12,056 nt of DNA, taken from NCBI GenBank assembly GCA_900551465.1, contig URWL01000022.1, positions 1 to 12,056 on the forward strand, written 5' to 3'. Source of the stretch: an uncultured Blautia sp. (GTDB lineage: Bacteria > Bacillota > Clostridia > Lachnospirales > Lachnospiraceae). Each line of letters opens with the position of its first letter. Position 1 is the first letter of the stretch. The notes below the pieces were generated by a model. That model ran no database searches, was not told where the DNA came from, and worked only from the letters and a program-made list of their open reading frames with translations. A program made the position numbers and the translations under genes. Of the stretch, positions 5,964 to 12,056 are shown piece after piece.

Positions 5964-6740
5964 TCATCCCAGCGCTACATCCAGGATCATCATCAAAACA
6001 AATCCCAATGCAAAAGTTACCGTTCCCACATTACTGTGCTCCCCTTCACTGGCTTCCGGAATCAGTTCTTCCACTACAACGTATATCATGGCTCCTGCCG
6101 CAAAAGCAAGGAAATACGGCAAAAGAGGCTGTATATAAGAAGCCAGGAGAAGAGTAACACCTCCGGCCAGCGGCTCTACAATACCGGAAGCCGCACCGTA
6201 AATAAAAGATCTGGTTCTTGAACATCCGGCTCCCCGCAAGGGCATGGAAATAATGGCTCCCTCAGGGAAATTCTGGATAGCAATACCAATGGCCAGAGCA
6301 AAGGCTCCTGCCATTGTCACTGTGTTATTTCCGGCCAGCACCCCTGCAAAAACCGCTCCTGCAGACAGCCCCTCCGGAATGTTGTGAAGCGTTACTGCAA
6401 GGACAAGCATTGTTGTTTTTTTTAAAGCCACCTTGGGGCCTTCGGATTCTTCACTTCCAAGATGAAGATGGGGTACTGCCTTATCCATAATAAGAAGAAA
6501 TCCTACGCCTAGAAGCAGTCCTGCTGCCGCCGGAACAAAGGAAAATCTCCCCATATCTTCGCACATATCCATAGCCGGAATAAGAAGCGACCACACGGAA
6601 GCCGCCACCATTACCCCGGATGCAAAACCCAGAAACGCTTTCTGCACCAGTGGATTCAGTTCTTTTTTCATAAACAGTACGCAGGCAGCTCCCAGTGTTG
6701 TTCCTATAAATGGAATCATCAGTCCAAAAAATACATTCAT
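5964..6740 (-). CDS. ZIP family divalent metal transporter
   Basis: ZIP proteins (ZupT/GufA-like in bacteria) import Zn2+, Fe2+ or related metals across the cytoplasmic membrane. The product is 258 residues with about eight hydrophobic spans. Metal-site motifs are visible: [10 protein letters not shown] at 119-128 (span 4), [12 protein letters not shown] at 156-167 (span 5) and EELIPEA at 224-230. A short polar loop with PHLHLG (90-95) sits between spans 3 and 4, where family members have a His-containing loop. The ATG at 6740 has AGGAAAGG seven bases upstream. Order of motifs and length suit the GufA-like subfamily; the metal cannot be read from sequence. It follows the OmpA-like gene after 131 bp and precedes rplS. 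I see no terminator between it and the OmpA-like gene, so co-transcription is possible. Confidence 0.92.
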   Translation of the reverse strand: MNVFFGLMIPFIGTTLGAACVLFMKKELNPLVQKAFLGFASGVMVAASVWSLLIPAMDMCEDMGRFSFVPAAAGLLLGVGFLLIMDKAVPHLHLGSEESEGPKVALKKTTMLVLAVTLHNIPEGLSAGAVFAGVLAGNNTVTMAGAFALAIGIAIQNFPEGAIISMPLRGAGCSRTRSFIYGAASGIVEPLAGGVTLLLASYIQPLLPYFLAFAAGAMIYVVVEELIPEASEGEHSNVGTVTFALGFVLMMILDVALG

Positions 6741-6871
6741 GTGCGATACCTTTCCTGATGTTTACATATGTCTCCACAGAGTATTCCCTGTGTGCCCAGT
6801 ACATAAACCATGTTATTTTTATTTTATGCCGTATCTGCAGGTATTGTTCCGGGAACACGTAATTCCATATT
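6741..6871 (-). other. Intergenic region between the OmpA-like gene and the ZIP gene
   Basis: No clear terminator is seen for the upstream OmpA-like gene: its 3' flank lacks a stem followed by T residues on the minus strand. Two small symmetric sites stand out: the 13-bp palindrome TGTTCC-G-GGAACA (6845-6857) and CACAG-N8-CTGTG (6775-6792). A third short element, ACATATGT, lies just before the ZIP ribosome binding site. Any could be a regulator site, but none matches a binding site I recognise. I see no convincing -35/-10 pair for the ZIP gene. Confidence 0.35.
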
Positions 6872-7885
6872 TTAGGAAACCGGCTGTTCCTGTGATTTTT
6901 CCTCTGTCTTTTCCTCTGTATTGTCTGCTTTTTCGGTTTTTGTGTCCGCCTCTGTCATCACCTTGTTCAGTTCTTCGATCATCTCTTCATCTTTCAGACG
7001 AAACTTTACTTCCACACGTCTGGACGCATCTTTATCCACATTTCCATTGGCATCCAAAACAGGATTTGCCATAGAATGCCCATTCACAGTCAAATATTCC
7101 TGCAGATCCTGACTCTGATCAGAATTTAAAAAATTACCCTGGATATCCAAAAGGTACTGGGCAACGGCCAATGAACGCTGCTGAGACAGCTGAAGATTAT
7201 AGCTGTAGTCTCCATCAGTATCTGTATATCCGTCAATAATGATCTCTGCAAGGTATTTCATATAATCTTCCTGAAGGAGCACTTTACAGTAAATAGGAAG
7301 CACCTGTTCCAGCGCCTGCTTTCCTTCCTCTGTCAGTTCTGCCTCATCATAAGCAAAAAGAACACTGGATTCCAGAGTCATGGCTCCTGTCTGCGTATCA
7401 ATATCTACATTGATATTATTTTTTGCAAATTCTTTTTTTAACGCCTCAATAACATCTGCCCTCACTCCGATGATCTGATCGATCTGAGCCTGCTGATCCT
7501 TAAGAAGGGCAGTTTTTTCATTCAGCGCTGCCTGCTGCGAATTCAGAGTTGCCTCCTGATCCTTCAGCTTGGACGCAAGCTGGGCAAGAAGTTCTTCCTG
7601 ATCCTTCAGTTTCTCATCCTGAGTCTTAAGTTGCTGATTCTGGTCTTTCAGCTGGCCTTCCTTTTCATCCAGTTCATTCTGCTGAGCAAGGATCTCCAGA
7701 GTATATTCTTCCTGGAGCGCTATTTTTTCATCGCGCTCCTTAATACTCTCGTCATAGCTTTTCTGCGCCTGAAACAAAGTCACACACATCAGCAGTACAA
7801 ACAGGAGCAGAACGCCTGCCATCATATCGGAATATGATCTCCAGACATTAAATCCTCCGTTTTCTGATTTTTTTCTTCTGCGCAT
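6872..7885 (-). CDS. OmpA/MotB-like peptidoglycan-binding stator partner (ZorB-like)
   Basis: The 337-residue product has a MotB-like plan. Residues 1-18 are a basic cytoplasmic start. A single span follows at 19-39, opening SYSDMMAGVLLLF, with D20 where MotB and ZorB carry the ion-conducting aspartate. Residues 45-140 form a coiled-coil stalk with a hydrophobic residue every seven positions from I65 to I135. An OmpA-like wall-binding domain runs from about 165 to 297 (IIIDGYTDTDG at 215-225, LSQQRS at 233-238, DASRRVEVKFRL at 286-297). The last 40 residues are a low-complexity E/K/T tail. ATG at 7885, AGGAG at six bases spacing, 12 nt after the channel-like gene. By analogy it anchors a proton- or sodium-driven motor to peptidoglycan. 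The long stalk and acidic tail are not what I expect of a typical ZorB or MotB. Confidence 0.88.
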   Translation of the reverse strand: MRRRKKSENGGFNVWRSYSDMMAGVLLLFVLLMCVTLFQAQKSYDESIKERDEKIALQEEYTLEILAQQNELDEKEGQLKDQNQQLKTQDEKLKDQEELLAQLASKLKDQEATLNSQQAALNEKTALLKDQQAQIDQIIGVRADVIEALKKEFAKNNINVDIDTQTGAMTLESSVLFAYDEAELTEEGKQALEQVLPIYCKVLLQEDYMKYLAEIIIDGYTDTDGDYSYNLQLSQQRSLAVAQYLLDIQGNFLNSDQSQDLQEYLTVNGHSMANPVLDANGNVDKDASRRVEVKFRLKDEEMIEELNKVMTEADTKTEKADNTEEKTEEKSQEQPVS

Positions 7886-7897
7886 CTGTCTCTCCTT

Positions 7898-9529
7898 TTA
7901 TCTGAATAAACCGAATTTTCCTTTCTGAGCCGCTTTTGAAAGTTCTTTTATATTTTTTGCCATATCTTCCATCAGTTCCTGCTGCTGTTCCGCCTGAGCA
8001 GCCAGAATCTCCTTCAGCTCCTCCAGATTCTCATCCCTTGCGGTCTTCCCTGCACTCAGATGAATCTCTCCGTTGTTTCTGGAAACAGAAATATCTGCCA
8101 GAAGTCTGCGTACCTGCTCCATTGTCCTGTAAGATTTTTTCTGATATTCTGCAAACTCCTGCATTTTCTCATCAAACTCTTCCACAACCCGTTTATTGGC
8201 TTCCATCACACTTCCGCCGGCCTTTCCTGCGGCAGATATTTTTTCCATTCCCTGTGCGGCAGCTTCTACATACTTCTGCATGGTCTGATTGCAGGCTACC
8301 CAGAATTTAGCCGATGAGGTTTCTGCTTCCTTCAGATAATCTGCCAGATGATGATAGTCTGCCTGCTGCTGCTTCTGGATCGTCTGATTATCCTGAATGA
8401 TCCTTTTTGCCATATCAATATATTCCTTCTGGGAAGCGCCTGTATCCTCCATGATCCTTTTCATTGCCTGCTCATGCTGAGTATAAGAATCACTGAGCTG
8501 GCGGCTCATTGCCTGATAAAGATTTGTAGTATAATTCACATTATCTGCCTGCGCGTCCTTTAGCTGAGAAAGAGTTTTTCCAAAATCGGAAAACTGTACC
8601 CCAAAAGAGTCATTCATCTCTTTTAAGAACATATCCAGAATCTGACGTATGGCATCCTCCTGACACTGGGTTACGGAAGATACAAGTGTATCAAGAGAAT
8701 CATTCATTTTCTTAAAAGTAGGCGTAATCACCTTTTCAAAGCTGTCTGCCATCTGTACAGAAAACTGCTGTGCCATCTGATTCATGGCCGCTGTCTGGAT
8801 CTTCTGGCTGGATACCAGAAGATTTCTGGATTCATTTTCCGCCGAGGGCATCACATGACTGTGAAATCTGGCCAGAAATCCCTGAAGTTCTTCTGCCATA
8901 AAAGAATATTCACTTTTCATTCCATAAGTATAGACAATGGAAAGTGCAATACCATAAATAGACGTCAAAAACGCAACTTTGATGCCGTCTACCAGAGCAG
9001 ACACCGAATTGGTCATCACTTCATAATTAGCCGGATCAAAATTCTTAAGTCCCCATACAAGACCTACAAAAGTTCCAAGAATACCAAGACTGGTAAAAAT
9101 ATCCGGAACCATTTCCAAAAGACGTTTATGTATATGATTATCCATTTCCTCCTCATTCAGATAATCCTCTACATCTCCAATCCCTTCTTCACTTTGAACA
9201 ATACTGTCTGTAAAAGAATTCATTACCTTATCAAGATATTTATGGTGAAAGATACCGTTCAATGTCTGGATCTTATCCACTCCGATCTTACCCGGTTTCT
9301 GAAAAATACTGCCTATTTCCGCAGCAGCCTCCTGGAAAGCCTGCCCCAGATTATCCATCCGAAACATCCCGCCAAACAACCCTGCCACGTAAATCACACT
9401 CATCACAGCAAGAAAGATAAAATTGTACAGCATGACGCCGGGAGCTCCCTTGCCGATATACACTGTCATTGCCACAGCTGCCGCCAGTACTGCCAGAAAT
9501 AAAATTACATTTACAATTTTTTTCCTCAT
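7898..9529 (-). CDS. MotA/TolQ/ExbB-family channel protein with long cytoplasmic tail (ZorA-like)
   Basis: The 543-residue product has hydrophobic spans at about 5-25, 33-54, 141-161 and 183-203. The last two form the proton-channel core: SLGILGTFVGLVWGL (147-161) and DGIKVAFLTSIYGIALSI (181-198), matching the MotA/TolQ/ExbB consensus. Residues 205-543 are a long, Gln- and Met-rich, mostly helical cytoplasmic tail that ends in a basic GKFGLFR. A channel plus long tail is the plan of ZorA, where the tail forms a coiled rod under the motor; MotA and ExbB lack it. I choose ATG 9529, with AGGAGG eight bases upstream, over ATG 9553, which has none. The partner OmpA-like gene follows after 12 nt. 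No ZorC, ZorD or ZorE gene is nearby, so role in defence, wall mechanics or signalling is unknown. Confidence 0.88.
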   Translation of the reverse strand: MRKKIVNVILFLAVLAAAVAMTVYIGKGAPGVMLYNFIFLAVMSVIYVAGLFGGMFRMDNLGQAFQEAAAEIGSIFQKPGKIGVDKIQTLNGIFHHKYLDKVMNSFTDSIVQSEEGIGDVEDYLNEEEMDNHIHKRLLEMVPDIFTSLGILGTFVGLVWGLKNFDPANYEVMTNSVSALVDGIKVAFLTSIYGIALSIVYTYGMKSEYSFMAEELQGFLARFHSHVMPSAENESRNLLVSSQKIQTAAMNQMAQQFSVQMADSFEKVITPTFKKMNDSLDTLVSSVTQCQEDAIRQILDMFLKEMNDSFGVQFSDFGKTLSQLKDAQADNVNYTTNLYQAMSRQLSDSYTQHEQAMKRIMEDTGASQKEYIDMAKRIIQDNQTIQKQQQADYHHLADYLKEAETSSAKFWVACNQTMQKYVEAAAQGMEKISAAGKAGGSVMEANKRVVEEFDEKMQEFAEYQKKSYRTMEQVRRLLADISVSRNNGEIHLSAGKTARDENLEELKEILAAQAEQQQELMEDMAKNIKELSKAAQKGKFGLFR

Positions 9530-9537
9530 ATATTGCG

Positions 9538-9543
9538 CCTCCT
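9538..9543 (-). promoter_or_regulatory. Ribosome binding site deciding the start of the ZorA-like gene
   Basis: AGGAGG on the minus strand is eight bases before the ATG at 9529-9527. The upstream in-frame ATG at 9553-9551 has no purine-rich site and its reading would cover this one, so the shorter 543-residue product is preferred. Confidence 0.75.
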
Positions 9544-9612
9544 CATTGGTCATAATCTCAAGACTTTTTCTGCATAAGTCCCTGAATTAACACATAATTC
9601 ACTTTTTTTACC

Positions 9613-9641
9613 ATAATATCATATCACAAAGGCACATACAA
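9613..9641 (-). promoter_or_regulatory. Predicted promoter of the ZorA/ZorB-like pair
   Basis: On the minus strand TTGTAT (9641-9636) is followed after 17 bp by TATTAT (9618-9613), giving a leader of about 77 nt. The match is moderate. It adjoins an inverted-repeat element at 9642-9693, immediately upstream of the -35 box. Confidence 0.5.
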
Positions 9642-9693
9642 GCCGTAATCTAAAGCTAACGGCACAGTTTTGATTACGGTTCACTTCGTTCAC
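9642..9693. repeat. Small composite inverted / direct repeat upstream of the motor pair
   Basis: CCGTAATC (9643-9650) and GATTACGG (9672-9679) are perfect inverted arms around a 21-bp spacer. GCCGT (9642-9646) can instead pair with ACGGC (9659-9663), so two hairpins compete for the same arm. Directly adjoining is GTTCACTTCGTTCAC (9679-9693), a 6-bp direct repeat separated by TTC. The compact design resembles a dispersed intergenic repeat or a regulator site; which one cannot be told from one copy. Confidence 0.45.
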
Positions 9694-9747
9694 AATAACG
9701 CCACGGGATTTGTCAGAGACATCCTCTCGATTCTTCTTTCACTGCAC

Positions 9748-9794
9748 AAAAAATACCGCCAGAAGCTCTTTTAGAGCCTCTGACGGCAATTTTT
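9748..9794. terminator. Strong bidirectional terminator after the histidine-phosphatase gene
   Basis: The arms 9754-9768 and 9774-9788 form a 15-bp stem (mostly Watson-Crick with a few G-T pairs, as read on the minus strand) around a 5-nt loop. On the minus strand six T residues follow (opposite A9748-9753). On the plus strand five T residues follow (9790-9794). It begins about 20 nt after the stop codon of the phosphatase gene and ends the pheT transcript. No plus-strand gene reaches it. Confidence 0.9.
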
Positions 9795-9811
9795 ATCCAG
9801 CAGATCTGTAT

Positions 9812-10426
9812 TTATGCATATACTTTATCATCTTCCAGAAGCACTGCTTTCCCCTCTTTCACCTCAACCACGCTGATACTGCAGTTGGGCGGTACGCAGC
9901 CATGCCAGAAATTCTCCGGATCCTGATATACATTCTGGAGAAGAGCACGGACCGCACAGCCATGAGAAGCGATCAGTATAGTTTTGTCCTGAAGCTCCGG
10001 ATCAGCAGTTTTTTCCATCCAGAATTCTCTGGTACGGGCAAGGACATCAGAAATATTTTCTCCGTTTTCCGGCCTGGAAAAATGGTTGGGATCTGTAAAA
10101 AACGTTTCCATTTCCCTGTTGATCATATTTCCTTTTTCATCTTTAAACTGCGTTCCTTCCAGCACCCCAAAATCTATTTCCTGGATCCTTTTATCCAGGA
10201 TCACAGGTATCTTGTCCGCCTTCCGTCCAAGAACAAGCTCCGCTGTCTGTCTGGCTCTTTTCAGAGGACTGGAAAAACACAGATCAAAGGGTACGTCTTT
10301 CAAAGTTTCTCCTACTTTACGGGCAAGAGAGATCCCCTCCTCTGCAAGAGGGATATCCGCGGCGCCCTGAACCTTCCGAAGAGCATTCCACTGCGTCTTT
10401 CCATGTCTTAAAATATAAAGTTTCAT
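9812..10426 (-). CDS. Histidine phosphatase family protein (phosphoglycerate-mutase-like)
   Basis: The 204-residue product belongs to the histidine phosphatase superfamily, which forms a phospho-histidine intermediate. The catalytic RHG is at 7-9 (H8) in LYILRHGKTQWN, followed by SSPLKRARQTAE (52-63), the acidic region EIDFGVLEG (83-91) and the second histidine H155 in ASHGCAVRALL. The length of about 200 and lack of the classical mutase insert suggest a cofactor-dependent phosphatase (CobC/PhoE/GpmB-type) rather than glycolytic phosphoglycerate mutase; the substrate cannot be assigned. Its ATG overlaps the pheT stop by one base (TGATG), with little ribosome binding site, so translation is probably coupled to pheT. 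It is the last gene before a strong terminator. Confidence 0.92.
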   Translation of the reverse strand: MKLYILRHGKTQWNALRKVQGAADIPLAEEGISLARKVGETLKDVPFDLCFSSPLKRARQTAELVLGRKADKIPVILDKRIQEIDFGVLEGTQFKDEKGNMINREMETFFTDPNHFSRPENGENISDVLARTREFWMEKTADPELQDKTILIASHGCAVRALLQNVYQDPENFWHGCVPPNCSISVVEVKEGKAVLLEDDKVYA

Positions 10427-12056
10427 CAGCTTCTCAGCTCGATTCCAAGGTCAGTAAGACCGTTAAGGATCTTCTTCATCGCAGCTGTGATCTCTGCTTC
10501 TTCCAGCGTCTTATCATGATCACGGAATACCACAGAATAAGCCATGGACTTATATCCCTCTTTAATCTGTGTTCCTTCATAAATGTCAAAGAGTTCATAA
10601 GATTCCAGGATTTTGCCGCCCCTCTGTTCCAGAACATTTTCAATCTGTCCGGCCAGAACATTTTTCGGAACCACCATGCTCAGGTCACGGGTAACTGCCG
10701 GATATTTGGCAATTCCGTTGAATTTATGAGCAAAGCCTGCAAATTCAAGAATATCCAGGATATCGATCACTGCAATATAGGTTTTTTCACCAATACCATA
10801 GTTATCTGCAACCACCGGATGCACTTCTCCCAGGTAACCTACCACCTTGCCTTCATAAATGATATTTGCCTGTCTTCCCGGATGCAGATATGTCTTATTG
10901 CTGTCCGGAGTATAGTGTACTTTTTTCTTCATGCCTGCCTTTTCAAAAAATTCCTCACAGACACCTTTCATGTCGAAAAAGTCTCCGGCGCCGTACATAC
11001 CCAGTGTGAAATGTACCCGCTCATCCGGAAGCTCTGTAAGAGGCAGAGATTTTGGAAGATAAACTTTTCCAATCTCATAAAGACGTACATTTTTATTTCT
11101 TCTGTTGTAATTAGTCGCAAGTGAGGTAAGCATTCCGTGAAGTGTAGTAGTACGCATGATACTGTAATCCTCACCCAGAGGGTTGCTGATCGTGATCACT
11201 TTTCTCAGATCACTGTCTTCTGCAATCCTGAGTTTATCAAAAACCTTAGGACTTTCAAAGGAATATGTCATAGCCTCAGAAAAACCACAGTATTCTGCAA
11301 TATCTCTTGCTATCTGCTCAATTCTGAGTTTAAACGGAAGTCTTCCTGTTGTTGCTTCTCCTGTAGGAAGAGTTGTCGGAATTTTATCATATCCAAAAAA
11401 TCTTGCCACTTCCTCTGCCACATCAGCCATACAATGGATATCCTGACGGAAAGTAGGTGCCACGATCTCATTTGTTTCAGGATCTAAAGTCAGCTCTACT
11501 CTTCCCAGGTATTCCAGCATCTCTTCTTTTGTAAGATCTGTTCCAAGAAGAGCATTGATTCTTTCCGGCTCAAAAGGTACTCTGGATGGTTTTCTGTCCT
11601 CATTGCATACGTCCACAATACCGCCGACAACTTCTCCGGCGCCAAGTTCCTCCATCAGCTGGCATGCTCTGTCAATGGCTGCCTGTGCATTATTTGGATC
11701 CAGTCCCTTTTCAAACTTTCCGGATGCATCTGTACGAAGTCCGATACGTTTGGAGGAAAGACGGATATTTGTTCCGTCAAAGCAGGCTGCCTCAAACAAA
11801 ACTGTTTTTACCTGATCTGTAATCATGGAATTCTCTCCGCCCATGATACCTGCAATTCCAACCGGCTTCTTTCCATCGCAGATCATCAGTACGTTTTCAT
11901 CCATAGTACGTTCCTGACCGTCAAGAGTCACAAATTTTTCGCCTTCTGATGCACGGCGCACAATGATCTCATTTCCTTCGATCAGATCCAGATCATAGGC
12001 ATGCATAGGCTGTCCGTATTCTTCCATAACGTAATTGGTAATGTCTACCAGGTTGT
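10426..12056 (-). CDS. pheT: Phenylalanyl-tRNA synthetase beta subunit, C-terminal two-thirds (cut by window edge)
   Basis: PheT with PheS forms the (alpha-beta)2 enzyme that charges tRNA-Phe. The window holds the last 542 residues of a protein normally about 800 long; the N-terminal tRNA-binding region lies to the right. The frame stays open through the edge, entering at [20 protein letters not shown], the conserved B3/B4 junction. The B3/B4 editing domain follows ([17 protein letters not shown]), then a B5 domain ([14 protein letters not shown] to [19 protein letters not shown]), the synthetase-like core ([19 protein letters not shown]), and the C-terminal FDX-ACB anticodon-binding domain ([13 protein letters not shown] to the end). 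It ends in TGA overlapping the next gene's ATG. pheS and any T-box leader should lie outside to the right. Confidence 0.97.
   Translation of the reverse strand, partial: NLVDITNYVMEEYGQPMHAYDLDLIEGNEIIVRRASEGEKFVTLDGQERTMDENVLMICDGKKPVGIAGIMGGENSMITDQVKTVLFEAACFDGTNIRLSSKRIGLRTDASGKFEKGLDPNNAQAAIDRACQLMEELGAGEVVGGIVDVCNEDRKPSRVPFEPERINALLGTDLTKEEMLEYLGRVELTLDPETNEIVAPTFRQDIHCMADVAEEVARFFGYDKIPTTLPTGEATTGRLPFKLRIEQIARDIAEYCGFSEAMTYSFESPKVFDKLRIAEDSDLRKVITISNPLGEDYSIMRTTTLHGMLTSLATNYNRRNKNVRLYEIGKVYLPKSLPLTELPDERVHFTLGMYGAGDFFDMKGVCEEFFEKAGMKKKVHYTPDSNKTYLHPGRQANIIYEGKVVGYLGEVHPVVADNYGIGEKTYIAVIDILDILEFAGFAHKFNGIAKYPAVTRDLSMVVPKNVLAGQIENVLEQRGGKILESYELFDIYEGTQIKEGYKSMAYSVVFRDHDKTLEEAEITAAMKKILNGLTDLGIELRS

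Noticed and set aside
6845..6857. LexA (SOS) box
   Set aside because: The Firmicute LexA site has GAAC outward and GTTC inward (GAAC-N4-GTTC); this palindrome is in the opposite arrangement (TGTTCC-GGAACA).
8855..9502. A 215-codon plus-strand open frame opposite the ZorA-like gene
   Set aside because: Rich in K, H, I and C with no recognisable motif and no start signals; it mirrors codon use of the real minus-strand gene.
6872..9529. A complete Zorya defence system
   Set aside because: Only the two motor-type genes are present; flanking genes on both sides are recognisable housekeeping genes, with no ZorC, ZorD or ZorE candidate.
9710..10411. A 233-codon plus-strand open frame opposite the histidine-phosphatase gene
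   Set aside because: It runs antisense through a strong terminator and a clearly conserved gene, has no ribosome binding site, and the translated text is compositionally odd (rich in F, S, R, H).

Overview
The window reads as core chromosome of an anaerobic low-to-moderate GC Firmicute. It is most likely a Lachnospiraceae member and has a Blautia-like feel. This rests on the long (391-residue) clostridial PRPP synthetase, the DUF512 radical-SAM protein, the gene order rplS-lepB-ylqF-rnhB-yraN-pgeF, strong AGGAGG ribosome binding sites and SigA-type promoters with 17-bp spacers. Genus is inference from remembered family resemblance only. I see no rRNA, tRNA, CRISPR array, insertion sequence or phage gene.

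Layout, left to right. (1) Positions 1-424, minus strand: 5' part of a PDZ/radical-SAM DUF512 gene. Positions 425-626: compact divergent promoter region. (2) Positions 627-1802, plus strand: prs, the only plus-strand gene, closed by a hairpin shared with the convergent operon. (3) Positions 5346 down to 1840, minus strand: a tight operon lepB-ylqF-rnhB-yraN-pgeF, covering protein export, 50S assembly, RNA:DNA hybrid removal, a YraN nuclease-fold protein and cell-wall precursor editing. A possible 22-codon ORF lies between rnhB and yraN. (4) Positions 5815-5468, minus strand: rplS (ribosomal protein L19) as a single-gene unit with its own near-consensus promoter and terminator. (5) Positions 6740-5964, minus strand: a ZIP-family metal transporter. 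(6) Positions 9529-6872, minus strand: a two-gene pair encoding a MotA/TolQ/ExbB-type channel protein with a roughly 340-residue cytoplasmic tail, and an OmpA/MotB-type partner whose membrane segment and wall-binding domain are joined by a long leucine-heptad stalk. The architecture is that of the ZorA/ZorB stator of Zorya anti-phage systems, but no Zorya effector gene is beside it. (7) Positions 9554-9811: intergenic region with a promoter, a small inverted/direct repeat element and a strong bidirectional terminator. (8) Positions 12056-9812, minus strand: the 3' two-thirds of pheT, overlapping by one base the start of a histidine-phosphatase (phosphoglycerate-mutase-like) gene.

Most of the window is housekeeping. 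The points most worth a second look are the orphan ZorAB-like motor pair and its regular heptad stalk, a signal peptidase I in which the catalytic lysine position is arginine, the unclear start of yraN with the small ORF before it, and the back-to-back promoters between the DUF512 gene and prs.
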